Part shown: piece by piece, positions 1 to 8,523 of the stretch | Layout of the letters: every line of letters starts with the position of its first letter | Position numbering within the stretch: position 1 is the stretch's first letter | Source: RGIG2041 sp045578865 | GTDB taxonomy: Bacteria > Bacillota > Clostridia > UBA1381 > UMGS1253 | Length of the DNA stretch: 64,000 bases | NCBI GenBank assembly: GCA_045578865.1 | Contig: JAZNLB010000024.1 | Location: 18,831 to 82,830, forward strand | Direction: 5' to 3' | The notes under the pieces: model-generated | Seen by the model: only the letters and a program-made list of their open reading frames with translations | Told to the model about the DNA's origin: nothing | Database searches by the model: none | Position numbers and translations under genes: made by a program

Positions 1-472
1 GCTGGAGCATCTTGTTTTTCTCATTACCGCGCCCGTACGCACCTGTTGCACTCAAAAGCTTATATGCCTTCACCTTGCTGGTATAGTTTACATGCGGGCC
101 TGCACAAAGGTCAGTAAATTCACCCTGCTTATAGAAGGAGATGGTCTCCCCTTCAGGCAGTTCATGAATCAACTCCATCTTGTATGGTTCGTCCTTCATC
201 AACTCAAGCGCCGCCGCACGGTCAAGTTCAAAGCGCTCAATTTTGAGGTTTTCTTTGACAATCTTTTTCATTTCCGCTTCGATTGCCTCTAAATCCTCCG
301 GTGTAAATGTTTTGTCTGTATCAAAATCATAGTAAAATCCCGTGTCAATCGCCGGACCGATGGCGAGTTTTACATTCGGAAACAATCGTTTCACTGCCTG
401 TGCCATAATATGGGATGCGCTGTGACGAAGCATTTTGAGTTCATCAAGTGCAATATTTACTTCATTGCTCAT
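1..472 (-). CDS. thrS: Threonine-tRNA ligase, N-terminal part, lacking a TGS domain
   Basis: Charges tRNA-Thr in the cytoplasm. The 157 visible residues are the N2 editing domain: the RHSASH motif near residue 16 and the CAGPH motif near residue 126 supply the His/Cys residues of the editing pocket, followed by the TGAYGRG stretch that leads into the catalytic core. The gene runs off the left edge of the window. The start is chosen at the ATG preceded by GAAGGATG about 8 bases upstream. Only about 15 residues precede the editing domain, so the N-terminal TGS domain (about 60 residues in E. coli ThrRS) is missing. No in-frame coding sequence lies between this start and the sigma-A promoter at 510-538. 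The identity is secure; TGS-less ThrRS is known in some Clostridia. Confidence 0.95.
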   Translation of the reverse strand, partial: MSNEVNIALDELKMLRHSASHIMAQAVKRLFPNVKLAIGPAIDTGFYYDFDTDKTFTPEDLEAIEAEMKKIVKENLKIERFELDRAAALELMKDEPYKMELIHELPEGETISFYKQGEFTDLCAGPHVNYTSKVKAYKLLSATGAYGRGNEKNKMLQ

Positions 473-509
473 GAAATCATCCTTCTTTCATAATAATACA
501 TTAATGTAA

Positions 510-538
510 ATTATACCTTTATTTTATGCTCCTGTCAA
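510..538 (-). promoter_or_regulatory. Sigma-A promoter of thrS
   Basis: TTGACA-N17-TATAAT read on the minus strand, about 38 bases upstream of the thrS start. A perfect 12-base palindrome (TACATTAATGTA, about 496-508) sits just after the expected transcription start and could be an operator. No T-box is seen in this short leader. Confidence 0.85.
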
Positions 539-595
539 GTTCGTTTGCTTTTCCCTATAACTTTTTTGTGTAGATGTTTGTTGTTTTTTCACACC

Positions 596-624
596 TTGCA
601 TTTTTTATAGCGCTATGCTACAAT
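596..624 (+). promoter_or_regulatory. Sigma-A promoter of the PLP lyase gene
   Basis: TTGCAT-N17-TACAAT. The -10 box overlaps an upstream in-frame ATG (623), which rules that ATG out as the translation start and supports the ATG at 656. Confidence 0.75.
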
Positions 625-655
625 GATAAAAGCATTTTTGCAAAGGAGCAAAACA

Positions 656-1942
656 ATGAATACATTTACACTAAACAAACTGTTTATCCGTGATTTTCAT
701 ATTTCAGAAAGCACGCTCGCGCTTGTAGAAGAAGCCGAGGCCGAAGTCAAGGCGGAATTCGAAGCCATCGACCGCATGGCGATGTATAATCAGGCAAAGG
801 TATTAAAGGCATATTCCGACAATCAAATCGGCGAACAGCACTTTGTGCCGACCACAGGCTACGGCTACAATGATATGGGCAGAGATGCCATCGAGCGTGT
901 GTATGCTCAGGCGTTTGGTTGTGAAGATGCCCTTGTACGCCATACAATTATTTCAGGCACACATGCGTTGTCTACCGCATTATTTGGTGTCCTGCGTCCG
1001 GGCGATACGCTTGTTTCCGCCGTCGGCAGACCGTATGATACCTTAAACGAGGTTATCGGTGCAGAAGGGAAAACCGGCGATGGCTCATTGGCAGACTTTG
1101 GCATAGCCTATCGCGAAGCGCAGATGAGTGCAGACGGCGGCGCAGACTTTGATGCCATTCGCGCCTGCATTGACGATACGGTTAAGGCTGTTCTTATCCA
1201 GCGATCCAAAGGCTATTTATGGCGCAAGACTTTAAGCGTGAAGCAAATCAACGAAATCATTGATTTTATTCACGCCATCCGCGAGGATATCATCTGCATT
1301 GTGGATAACTGCTACGGCGAATTTACAGAAGCCGAAGAACCGCGTGGTGACTTACTCGTTGGTTCACTGATTAAAAACCCCGGTGGCGGCATCGCACCGA
1401 CCGGCGGTTATATCGCAGGCAAGGCGCGCTTTGTGGAACTTGCATCGTACAGATTGACCAGTGTCGGCATTGGCAAAGAAGCAGGCGCAAGCCTGGAAAA
1501 CAACCGCCCGATTTTGCAAGGCTTTTTCATGGCACCACACACGGTTGCACAAGCGCTCAAAAGCGCAAGATTGTGCAGTAGTATTTTCCATAAGCTCGGC
1601 TACGAGGTATGTCCTCTGCCGCACGAAGAAAATGCCGATATTATTACCTCCATCAAATTCGGCGCTCCCCAGCTCGTGATTGCTTTTTGTCAGGGCATTC
1701 AAAAAGGCGCTCCGGTCGATTCGTTTGTAGAGCCACAACCTTGGGAAATGCCGGGTTACGCTGACCCCGTCATTATGGCCGCAGGCGCATTCGTACAGGG
1801 CGCATCCATTGAACTGAGTGCCGATGCGCCGATTAAGCCGCCGTATATCGCCTATGTGCAAGGTGCGCTCACCTATGAATCCGCAAAAGTGGGTATTATG
1901 GTCGCCGTAACAAAGGTTTTAGAAAAAAAACTTGAAATTTGA
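656..1942 (+). CDS. Aluminium-resistance / methionine gamma-lyase-like PLP enzyme
   Basis: A fold-type I, PLP-dependent protein of 428 residues of the family annotated as aluminium resistance protein or methionine gamma-lyase family protein. The substrate is not settled by sequence; a Cys/Met-type C-S lyase is the usual guess. Visible features are the phosphate-binding region around VRHTIISGTHALSTALFG, the cofactor Asp in the CIVDNCYGEF stretch, and the probable Schiff-base Lys in SLIKNPGGG. The start at 656 follows AAAGGAG. It is a single gene upstream of the pheST T-box and has no partner that fixes its substrate. Confidence 0.85.
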   Translation: MNTFTLNKLFIRDFHISESTLALVEEAEAEVKAEFEAIDRMAMYNQAKVLKAYSDNQIGEQHFVPTTGYGYNDMGRDAIERVYAQAFGCEDALVRHTIISGTHALSTALFGVLRPGDTLVSAVGRPYDTLNEVIGAEGKTGDGSLADFGIAYREAQMSADGGADFDAIRACIDDTVKAVLIQRSKGYLWRKTLSVKQINEIIDFIHAIREDIICIVDNCYGEFTEAEEPRGDLLVGSLIKNPGGGIAPTGGYIAGKARFVELASYRLTSVGIGKEAGASLENNRPILQGFFMAPHTVAQALKSARLCSSIFHKLGYEVCPLPHEENADIITSIKFGAPQLVIAFCQGIQKGAPVDSFVEPQPWEMPGYADPVIMAAGAFVQGASIELSADAPIKPPYIAYVQGALTYESAKVGIMVAVTKVLEKKLEI

Positions 1943-1960
1943 TTTTATGTGTGGTATTAT
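1932..1960 (+). promoter_or_regulatory. Sigma-A promoter of the pheST T-box transcript
   Basis: TTGAAA-N17-TATTAT. The -35 box lies in the last codons of the preceding gene. Transcription would start near 1967 and run into the T-box leader. Confidence 0.7.
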
Positions 1961-1966
1961 ATTTGT

Positions 1967-2237
1967 AATTGAATATTTTAAAGACGATGAAAAAGTTCAG
2001 TAGGCTTTGTATACGCCTTCCAGAGAGTGTGCATCACCGGCTGCAAGTGCACGCAGAAACGGACAAAACCGAACCTTCGCTTTTGAGTTGCACGGTTGAA
2101 ATATATAGTAGGCTGTGACGGTGGCAACCGTTAAATGCTTAAGAGTGCTTATGTGTTTTTACATAAGAATTTGGGTGGTACCACGGAGAATTGCGCTTCG
2201 TCCCTGTCCTGTGACAGAGGCGAGGCGTTTTGTTTTT
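1967..2237 (+). promoter_or_regulatory. T-box riboswitch, Phe specifier, with terminator
   Basis: A tRNA-sensing leader controlling pheST. The invariant T-box TGGGTGGTACCACGG is at 2172-2186. Stem I spans roughly 1980-2095, and a TTC triplet (Phe) at 2076-2078 lies in the expected specifier position after GAAC. Just after the T-box, 2194-2208 pairs with 2213-2227 and is followed by a T-rich run, forming the intrinsic terminator that competes with the antiterminator. Uncharged tRNA-Phe would allow readthrough. The specifier assignment comes from position and downstream-gene logic, not from a computed fold. Confidence 0.93.
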
Positions 2238-2250
2238 CAAAAAACCAGGT

Positions 2251-2403
2251 CAAGTGGAACCTTGCCAACTTAGTGCCAATACGCAAAAATTTTTGTCCTT
2301 TGAATGCGTATAGGCGTAGCAAGGCTTTGAGCCTGGCAAAAACGACAATTCCAAAGGACGAAAATTTTTGCAAATATAGGGCTATGGTGGCAAGTTTCAC
2401 CTC
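2251..2403. repeat. Palindromic (MITE-like) insert in the pheST leader
   Basis: Between the T-box terminator and pheS lies an imperfect inverted repeat of about 150 bases. Arms of about 50 bases pair GTGGAACCTTGCC (from about 2253) with GGCAAGTTTCAC, and GCAAAAATTTTTGTCCTTTG (2282-2301) with CAAAGGACGAAAATTTTTGC. A small internal hairpin has AGGCT/AGCCT arms. The arms are almost fully complementary, there is no coding potential and no poly-T follows, so it is not part of a standard T-box. A non-autonomous mobile hairpin is the likeliest reading; an extra regulatory hairpin is the alternative. Confidence 0.6.
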
Positions 2404-2421
2404 GGCCCGCATAGGAAAGGT

Positions 2422-3450
2422 ATGATAGATGTGAAAGAAATGCTTGAGAAAATCAAGACAGAAGCGGCGTCAGCCATCGCAGGTGCCGCAGACTTAAAGG
2501 CACTCGACGATATTCGCGTGCAATACCTCGGTAAAAAGGGTGAAATTACCGCCGTACTGCGCGGTATGGGTTCGCTTACTGCCGAGGAAAGACCGATTGT
2601 AGGTGCGCTGGCAAATACAGTTCGTGAAGAAATCGAAACCCTGCTTTCCGCAAAGAACACCGATTTGTCCGCTAAGGCTATGGAAGCCAAAATGGCAACT
2701 GAAAAAATTGATGTAACGATTTCCGGAAAGCGTGCATCGCAGGGCAAACTTCATCCACTCTCGCAGGTGCTCTCCGAAATCAAGGACATCTTCATCGGTA
2801 TGGGTTTTTCCATTGCAGACGGTCCGGATGTTGAGCTAGACTACTACAACTTTGAAGCCTTAAACATTCCCAAAAACCATCCGGCGCGAGATACCCAGGA
2901 TACCTTCTACATCAACGACAATGTTGTTTTGCGTACGCAGACCTCTCCGGTACAGGTGCGCGTTATGGAAAAACAAAAGCCCCCGATTCGCGTAATTGCG
3001 CCGGGCAGAGTATACAGAAGCGATGCCGTGGACGCAACCCACTCCCCGCTCTTCCATCAGATTGAAGGTCTTGTGGTAGACAAAGGCATCACCATGGGCG
3101 ACCTTAAAGGTACGCTTGAAACTTTTGTAAAAGCACTCTACGGTGAAGATGCAAAAGTGCGTTTTCGTCCGCATCATTTCCCGTTTACCGAGCCGAGCGC
3201 CGAAGTTGATGTTTCATGCTTCGTGTGCGGTGGCGAAGGCTGCCGTGTGTGCAAAGGCGAGGGCTGGATTGAAATTTTAGGTGCCGGAATGGTACATCCC
3301 AAGGTTCTCTCCGGCTGTGGCATCGACCCGGAAGAATACAGCGGTTTTGCATTCGGTCTCGGTCTCGAGCGCGTAGCAATGCGCCGCTATGATATTGACG
3401 ATTTAAGACTGTTTTTCGAAAACGATCTTAAGTTCTTAAAACAGTTTTAA
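2422..3450 (+). CDS. pheS: Phenylalanine-tRNA ligase alpha subunit
   Basis: The catalytic subunit of the alpha2-beta2 PheRS, 342 residues, normal length. An N-terminal coiled-coil arm (residues 1-95) is followed by the class II core: the FIGMGF...DGPDVE segment, motif 2 (RVYRSDAVDATHSPLFHQIEG), the Cys-rich CGGEGCRVCKGEGW loop, and motif 3 (GFAFGLGLERVAMRRYDI). AGGAAAGG at 2413-2420 lies only 1 base before the ATG at 2422 but 10 bases before an in-frame GTG at 2431, so GTG 2431 is a real alternative start. It is cotranscribed with pheT, 18 bases downstream, under the Phe T-box. Confidence 0.97.
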   Translation: MIDVKEMLEKIKTEAASAIAGAADLKALDDIRVQYLGKKGEITAVLRGMGSLTAEERPIVGALANTVREEIETLLSAKNTDLSAKAMEAKMATEKIDVTISGKRASQGKLHPLSQVLSEIKDIFIGMGFSIADGPDVELDYYNFEALNIPKNHPARDTQDTFYINDNVVLRTQTSPVQVRVMEKQKPPIRVIAPGRVYRSDAVDATHSPLFHQIEGLVVDKGITMGDLKGTLETFVKALYGEDAKVRFRPHHFPFTEPSAEVDVSCFVCGGEGCRVCKGEGWIEILGAGMVHPKVLSGCGIDPEEYSGFAFGLGLERVAMRRYDIDDLRLFFENDLKFLKQF

Positions 3451-3468
3451 GTAAAGGAGTGTGCTAAA

Positions 3469-5856
3469 ATGAAAGTATCCAAAAGTTGGTTAAATGAATT
3501 TGTTGATATTTCCGATATTACCCCGAAGCAGTATGCCGATGCACTCACCATGTCCGGCACAATGGTCGAAGGTTTCGAAGAACTCGGCGCGCAGCTTCAA
3601 AATGTGGTAACCGGTAAAATTTTAGAAATTACCAAACACGAAAATGCAGATTCTCTCGTTGTCTGTCAATTAGATGTAGGTGCAGAAAAGTTGCAAATCG
3701 TAACCGGTGCAAAAAATGTAAAAGTTGGCCAGATTGTTCCAGTTGCTCTGCACGGCGCAAAACTCGCCGGCGGCGTAAACATTAAAAAAGGTAAACTCCG
3801 AGGTGTTGTTAGTGAGGGTATGCTTTGCTCGCACGAAGAACTCGGCATCACTGTGGAAGATTTAGGTTATGAGCCGGAATATGGTATTCTCATCTTGGAC
3901 GAAAACACCGAAATCGGTATTGATATCAAAGAGGTATTCGGATTAAACGAAACCGTGTTTGAATTTGAAATCACATCGAACCGTCCGGATTGCCAGAGTG
4001 TGCTCGGTCTTGCAAAAGAAACCGCAGTAACCTTTGACCGCCCGATTACACTGCACAAACCGGTGGCAGAAGGCAACAGCGATAATGTGGCAGATACCGT
4101 AATGGTAGATGTGCTCGACGCTGCTTACTGCCCGCGTTACTGTGCAAGAATGGTAAAGAATGTAAAAATCGGTCCTTCTCCGGACTGGATGGTAAAACGC
4201 TTAAAGGCATCGGGCATCCGCTCGATTAACAATATCGTGGACATCACAAACTACCTTTTGTTAGAGTACGGTCAGCCGATGCACGCATTTGATTTGCGCG
4301 ACCTTGCCGGTGAGCACATTATCGTGCGCCGTGCAGAAGACGGTGAATGCATCACTACGCTTGACGAGGTTGAAAGAAAACTCGATTCTTCGATGCTTGT
4401 AATTGCAGATGAAAAGAGGGCCGTTGCCGTTGCAGGTGTAATGGGTGCGCTCAATTCCGAAGTAAAAGACGATACAACCACTGTTTTATTTGAAAGCGCA
4501 AACTTTGACGGAGCCTCCGTTCGTGTAACCGCAAAGAAACTCGGTCTCAGAACAGAAGCAAGCGCAAAATACGAAAAAGGCCTTGACCCGAACATGACCG
4601 CCGCCGCAGTAGACAGAGCGTGCGAACTCGTAGAAATGCTCGGTTGCGGCGAAGTTGTCGGCGGCATGATTGATGTATGCGCTAAGCTTCCCACGCCGCG
4701 CGTACTAAAACTGCGCCCGGAAAAAATCAACGCATTTTTAGGTGCGGATATTGATACGGAATATATGATTTCCACTTTAGAAAAGCTGGAACTTTCCGTA
4801 AACCGTGAAACGATGGAGGTTACAGTGCCTACCTTGCGCCTCGACATCGAAAGTGAATCAGACCTGGCAGAAGAAATTGTACGCATCTACGGCTACAACA
4901 ATATTCCGTCCACGCTGATGGGCGGCGCCATCACCATCGGCGGCAAAAACCCGCAGCAAAAAATGGAGGATAAAATCAAATCCGTGTTGGTAGCAGAGGG
5001 TATGTATGAAATCATGACCTATTCGTTTACCAGCCCGACGATTTTTGATAAACTTCGTATTCCGGCAAACTCTGACAAGAGAAATGTAGTTGTCATTACC
5101 AATCCGCTTGGCGAAGAAAACTCCATTATGCGTACAACCACGCTTGCATCCATGATGGAAATTCTCTCGCGCAACTACAACCAGAGAAACGAAAATGCAA
5201 AACTGTTTGAAATCGCAAAGATTTACGAGCCGATTGCAGACGAGCAGTTGCCGAAGGAAACAAACATCGTAACCATCGGTACTTACGGCGAAGGAGACTT
5301 CTACACAATCAAAAGCAGCGTAGAAGAACTGTTCGACATTTTGGGTATCACGGACTACAAATTCCGTCCGGAAACCGAAAATCCAACCTATCACGGCGGC
5401 AGATGTGCAAGTATTCACATCTGCGGTAAAATGGCAGGTTTCATCGGTCAGGCACATCCGCTCGTTGTGAAAAACTATGGTATGGATTGTGCTTGCTACT
5501 TGGCAGAAATCAGTTTTGACACTATCTTTGAAAACGCAAGTGCCGTTAAGACATATAAAAAACTGCCGAAATATCCGTCCGTTTCCAGAGACATCGCTAT
5601 GCTGGTAGATGACGAGGTTCTCGCAGGCGATATTTATGACATCATCTCCCGCGCAGGCGGCAAACTGTTAACCGACATCACCCTCTTTGATGTATACAAA
5701 GGTACGCAAATTCCGGAGGGCAAAAAGAGTATGGCCTACTCCGTAACCCTGCGTGCAGACGACCGCACACTCACCGAAGAAGAAATCAATAAGGTAATGA
5801 GTAAGATTCTGCGTAACCTCGAAGTACAGACCGGCGCCAAACTGCGTGAAAATTAA
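3469..5856 (+). CDS. pheT: Phenylalanine-tRNA ligase beta subunit
   Basis: The 795-residue beta subunit of PheRS, responsible for tRNA binding and editing of Tyr-tRNA-Phe. Domains in order: a tRNA-binding EMAP/Myf-like OB fold (about residues 40-155), the B3/B4 editing domain (about 210-385), the B5 helix-turn-helix-like domain (about 405-475), the catalytic-like core (about 480-680), and a C-terminal anticodon-binding FDX-ACB domain (from about 700, beginning YPSVSRDIAML). The start follows AAAGGAG. It forms the pheST operon and has full family length. Confidence 0.97.
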   Translation: MKVSKSWLNEFVDISDITPKQYADALTMSGTMVEGFEELGAQLQNVVTGKILEITKHENADSLVVCQLDVGAEKLQIVTGAKNVKVGQIVPVALHGAKLAGGVNIKKGKLRGVVSEGMLCSHEELGITVEDLGYEPEYGILILDENTEIGIDIKEVFGLNETVFEFEITSNRPDCQSVLGLAKETAVTFDRPITLHKPVAEGNSDNVADTVMVDVLDAAYCPRYCARMVKNVKIGPSPDWMVKRLKASGIRSINNIVDITNYLLLEYGQPMHAFDLRDLAGEHIIVRRAEDGECITTLDEVERKLDSSMLVIADEKRAVAVAGVMGALNSEVKDDTTTVLFESANFDGASVRVTAKKLGLRTEASAKYEKGLDPNMTAAAVDRACELVEMLGCGEVVGGMIDVCAKLPTPRVLKLRPEKINAFLGADIDTEYMISTLEKLELSVNRETMEVTVPTLRLDIESESDLAEEIVRIYGYNNIPSTLMGGAITIGGKNPQQKMEDKIKSVLVAEGMYEIMTYSFTSPTIFDKLRIPANSDKRNVVVITNPLGEENSIMRTTTLASMMEILSRNYNQRNENAKLFEIAKIYEPIADEQLPKETNIVTIGTYGEGDFYTIKSSVEELFDILGITDYKFRPETENPTYHGGRCASIHICGKMAGFIGQAHPLVVKNYGMDCACYLAEISFDTIFENASAVKTYKKLPKYPSVSRDIAMLVDDEVLAGDIYDIISRAGGKLLTDITLFDVYKGTQIPEGKKSMAYSVTLRADDRTLTEEEINKVMSKILRNLEVQTGAKLREN

Positions 5857-5884
5857 TCTTTACAGAACCTTCACAATTTTAACA

Positions 5885-5913
5885 TTGAACTGCAATATAT
5901 TTTGTGTTATAAT
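5885..5913 (+). promoter_or_regulatory. Sigma-A promoter of ireB
   Basis: TTGAAC-N17-TATAAT, 39 bases before the ireB start. Confidence 0.85.
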
Positions 5914-5951
5914 AAAAACATAAACAAGATGTTTTATGAGGAGGGATTCCA

Positions 5952-6200
5952 ATGGACAACACCGTAAAAATCGGTCAAATTGATACCGAACGCGCCAAAG
6001 AAGTGCGCGAAATCATTCAAATTGTATACGAAGCGCTCAAACTCAAGGGTTATAATCCCGTCAGTCAGTTGGTCGGCTACATTCTGTCCGGCGACCCGAC
6101 TTATATTACGAATTATAACAATGCCAGAAGTTTAATCGGCAAGGTTGAAAGCGACGAGATCTTGGAAGAACTTGTAAAATCGTATATTGCAGGATTTTAA
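5952..6200 (+). CDS. ireB: IreB family regulatory phosphoprotein (UPF0297)
   Basis: A small cytosolic protein of 82 residues matching the UPF0297/YrzL family along its whole length. Its Enterococcus member IreB is a substrate of the PASTA kinase IreK and affects cephalosporin tolerance. A Thr at residue 4 in the N-terminal MDNT stretch corresponds to the region phosphorylated in IreB. The start follows GAGGAGGGA. In many Firmicutes this gene is followed by ruvX/yrrK and a UPF0473 gene; here it is monocistronic, with its own promoter and terminator. Confidence 0.92.
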   Translation: MDNTVKIGQIDTERAKEVREIIQIVYEALKLKGYNPVSQLVGYILSGDPTYITNYNNARSLIGKVESDEILEELVKSYIAGF

Positions 6201-6201
6201 T

Positions 6202-6241
6202 CAAAAGTCAGCCGAGTTACATTCGGCTGACTTTTGGTTTT
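6202..6241 (+). terminator. Terminator of ireB
   Basis: A perfect stem with CAAAAGTCAGCCGA in its left arm, a short loop, then a T-rich tail. Confidence 0.9.
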
Positions 6242-6260
6242 ATAAAAACTTTTTTCAACT

Positions 6261-6288
6261 TTGCTTTCCGCTATGACTAAGGTATAAT
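6261..6288 (+). promoter_or_regulatory. Sigma-A promoter of the small XRE gene
   Basis: TTGCTT-N16-TATAAT upstream of the gene starting at 6319. Confidence 0.75.
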
Positions 6289-6318
6289 ATTTACAGAAAC
6301 GAGGTGCCATCGGGCAAG

Positions 6319-6585
6319 ATGCAAAACAGAATCCGTTACATCCGAACCGAGCAAAACCTGACCCTCAAGGATGTCTGCAATCTGTATACTGTGCGTTTTA
6401 ACCAAAAGTTATCCGTACAAACACTGCGAAAAATAGAAACAAACGCCTACGAACCGGCATTTGCTGTGTACCTAAATTTAGCAGATATATTTGAGGTAAC
6501 AGTTGATTTTCTTCTCTGCCGTGCAGACGCGCCGCAGGAAGAAGTGCGTTTTCGTGCCAAAGGCATGATTGAGCCAGGAAAATAG
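6319..6585 (+). CDS. Small XRE-family helix-turn-helix protein
   Basis: An 88-residue putative DNA-binding protein. It is an HTH_3/XRE domain occupying almost the whole chain (residues 5-65), with the usual pattern of IRYIRTEQNLTLKDVC, a recognition helix around VQTLRKIE, and the scaffold helix ending FEVTVDFLL. ATG 6319 is preferred because GAGGTG lies 12 bases upstream; an in-frame GTG at 6304 would overlap that site. It is a single gene with its own promoter and terminator. Target unknown; autoregulation is common in the family. Confidence 0.8.
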   Translation: MQNRIRYIRTEQNLTLKDVCNLYTVRFNQKLSVQTLRKIETNAYEPAFAVYLNLADIFEVTVDFLLCRADAPQEEVRFRAKGMIEPGK

Positions 6586-6644
6586 TTTTTAAAGCTTTTC
6601 TTTATTACGATAGAATATTTTGAATTAAATATAAATCCATAAAC

Positions 6645-6675
6645 AAAAAGTTGTGTCCAAGGGACACAACTTTTT
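6645..6675. terminator. Bidirectional terminator between XRE gene and malQ
   Basis: The perfect stem AAAAAGTTGTGTCC / GGACACAACTTTTT lies between two convergent genes and has T-runs on both strands. Confidence 0.9.
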
Positions 6676-6676
6676 A

Positions 6677-8104
6677 TTATCTTGCGTACATCTGATTTAG
6701 TTCTTTAAAACGCTTTTTATCAATTCCGTCCAGTTGTTCTTTTGTAACACGGTATGCCCAGTTGCCGTCCGCCTTACCGGGAATATTGAGTCGAGTATCA
6801 GAACCGTAACCAAGCAAATCCTGAATCGGCAATATCACCAGCCTTGCATGACTTGCAAACACCGTACGCAAAATGGTGTCACAACCACGCTCCCAATCGC
6901 CCGTATGTCCGCAGTAACGAAGCATATACGCTCTTGCACTATCGCTAAGCTCCCACAGATAACCTAATAAAGTATTGTTATCATGCGTTCCAGTATAGGC
7001 TACACAATTTTCAGGATAGTGATGCGGTCTGTGTGCGCTATCGCTTTCAGACAAAAAGCCGAATTGGAACACGCGCATCCCCGGAAAACCGCTCTCACGC
7101 ACCAGGGCATGTACCTCCGGTGTAATATCGCCCAAATCCTCAGCAATAATTTCCGTATCCCCCGCCACTTGTTTTATAGCATCAACGAGCTTCATACCGG
7201 GGCCCTTTTCCCAATGCCCTTCACTTGCAGTTTGGGCATCACCGGGCACAGCCCAGTACGATTCGATACCGCGGAAGTGGTCAATACGCACCGCATCAAA
7301 AAGTTTAGACATATGTCTTATGCGATCACACCACCAGGTAAAACCATCCTTCTCCATTTCAGCCCAATTATAAATCGGGTTACCCCAAAGCTGACCGTCC
7401 GCACAAAAATAATCCGGCGGCACGCCTGCCACCCACGCAGGATGTCTGTCCTCCTTCAAACAATACTGCGACTGATTGCTCCACACATCGCAGCTGTCAT
7501 GCGCTACATAAATCGGAATATCGCCAATTATGCGAATCCCCTTCCCGTTTGCGTATGCCCTAATCTGCGCCCACTGCGCAAAAAACTCATACTGGATAAA
7601 TTTCCACATAAACAGCACATCGGCATCCATAGTATCATTTGTCCACTCGTACCACGGTGCTTCATGATTCGCCGTCTTGCGCGCCATAAATTCGCAAAAC
7701 TTTGCAAGGTGTTTCTCTTGTTCGATGAAATTCTCAATTTCTTTTCGATTGCCCACACGCTTAGATGCTTTCATCAAAAGCTCCAATCGCGTATGATACA
7801 AGCGCACAAACTCGCAGACATACGGATTTTGCTGACGGCAGGCATCCAGCTCTTCCGTCGTTACCAAGCCTTTACTTTCCAGCACTTTCAAATCCACAAA
7901 GTAAGGATTGCCGCCAAAGGTCGAGTAGGATTTGTATGGCGAATTACACTCATCCACCATGCAAAACGGTAATACCTGCCAGTAACTAAAACCAGTCTCA
8001 GCTAAAAAATCAATAAAACATTTCGCCTCGCTGCCGAAACTGCCGATAGAATAGTCTCCAAACAGCGATGATATATGCATCAGCACACCACTTTTTCTTT
8101 CCAT
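6677..8104 (-). CDS. malQ: 4-alpha-glucanotransferase (amylomaltase, GH77)
   Basis: Transfers alpha-1,4-glucan segments between malto-oligosaccharides and releases glucose; cytosolic glycogen/maltodextrin metabolism. 475 residues, close to the family norm. It contains the N-terminal SGVLMHISSL and GFSYWQVLPF motifs, the nucleophile Asp in AVRIDHFRG, the acid/base Glu in IIAEDLGDI, and the third carboxylate in AYTGTHDNNT. The start at 8104 (MERKSG) follows AAGGGGAT; a longer upstream reading would be translated from the untranslated leader. It is monocistronic with a long leader of about 210 bases. Confidence 0.95.
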   Translation of the reverse strand: MERKSGVLMHISSLFGDYSIGSFGSEAKCFIDFLAETGFSYWQVLPFCMVDECNSPYKSYSTFGGNPYFVDLKVLESKGLVTTEELDACRQQNPYVCEFVRLYHTRLELLMKASKRVGNRKEIENFIEQEKHLAKFCEFMARKTANHEAPWYEWTNDTMDADVLFMWKFIQYEFFAQWAQIRAYANGKGIRIIGDIPIYVAHDSCDVWSNQSQYCLKEDRHPAWVAGVPPDYFCADGQLWGNPIYNWAEMEKDGFTWWCDRIRHMSKLFDAVRIDHFRGIESYWAVPGDAQTASEGHWEKGPGMKLVDAIKQVAGDTEIIAEDLGDITPEVHALVRESGFPGMRVFQFGFLSESDSAHRPHHYPENCVAYTGTHDNNTLLGYLWELSDSARAYMLRYCGHTGDWERGCDTILRTVFASHARLVILPIQDLLGYGSDTRLNIPGKADGNWAYRVTKEQLDGIDKKRFKELNQMYAR

Positions 8105-8317
8105 GTCCCAAATCCCCTTACACATATTTTCTGCAAAATTGATAATCAGTACCGCATTATCCGTTCCATCCAGGACGGATAATGAATTCATGAACGGTGT
8201 CTTTGTGCAAGACACAAAAAACAAGTTTTTCAATATTTTGCCGCAAATTTACGGCATTCCAATACGACTCTGGCCAGCAAAGCACCTATTATATTTGATT
8301 TATTTCATTTACATGCT
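8105..8317 (-). promoter_or_regulatory. malQ 5' leader with hairpins
   Basis: The stretch between promoter and start codon holds no gene. On the minus-strand RNA it can form an ATCCGT/ACGGAT hairpin (8159-8180), a GTGTCTT/AAGACAC hairpin (8197-8215) and a weak GCCG/CGGC hairpin. No known riboswitch was recognised. Confidence 0.35.
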
Positions 8318-8323
8318 GTACTA

Positions 8324-8352
8324 ATTATAGCAAACTCCCTTCTGATATGCAA
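8324..8352 (-). promoter_or_regulatory. Sigma-A promoter of malQ
   Basis: TTGCAT-N17-TATAAT on the minus strand. Confidence 0.85.
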
Positions 8353-8399
8353 CAACGCGATGTAAAGTTTATAAAATTATTATTTTTTTAAATTACCCC

Positions 8400-8428
8400 T
8401 TTACAAACCGAAAATAGTGTGTTATAAT
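8400..8428 (+). promoter_or_regulatory. Sigma-A promoter of tRNA-Gly
   Basis: TTTACA-N17-TATAAT, 21 bases before the tRNA 5' end; divergent from the malQ promoter. Confidence 0.88.
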
Positions 8429-8448
8429 AGGTCTCGTTCCAATGAAAT

Positions 8449-8523
8449 GCGGGAGTGGCTCAGTGGTAGAGCGTCACCTTGCCAAGGTGAACGTCGCGAG
8501 TTCGAATCTCGTCTTCCGCTCCA
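8449..8523 (+). tRNA. tRNA-Gly (anticodon GCC)
   Basis: A 75-base cloverleaf with encoded CCA. Acceptor arms GCGGGAG/CTTCCGC, D-arm GGCTCAGTGGTAGAGC, anticodon loop TTGCCAA giving GCC, and T-loop GAGTTCGAATCTC. Its 3' 17 bases are part of a 52-base direct repeat found again at 8701-8752. Confidence 0.97.

Noticed and set aside
1364..1861. Long minus-strand ORF (165 codons) opposite the PLP enzyme gene
   Set aside because: It is a shadow of the clearly conserved plus-strand gene; no ribosome binding site or family resemblance.
6983..7972. Plus-strand ORF of 329 codons opposite malQ
   Set aside because: A shadow of malQ, whose catalytic motifs are all intact on the minus strand.
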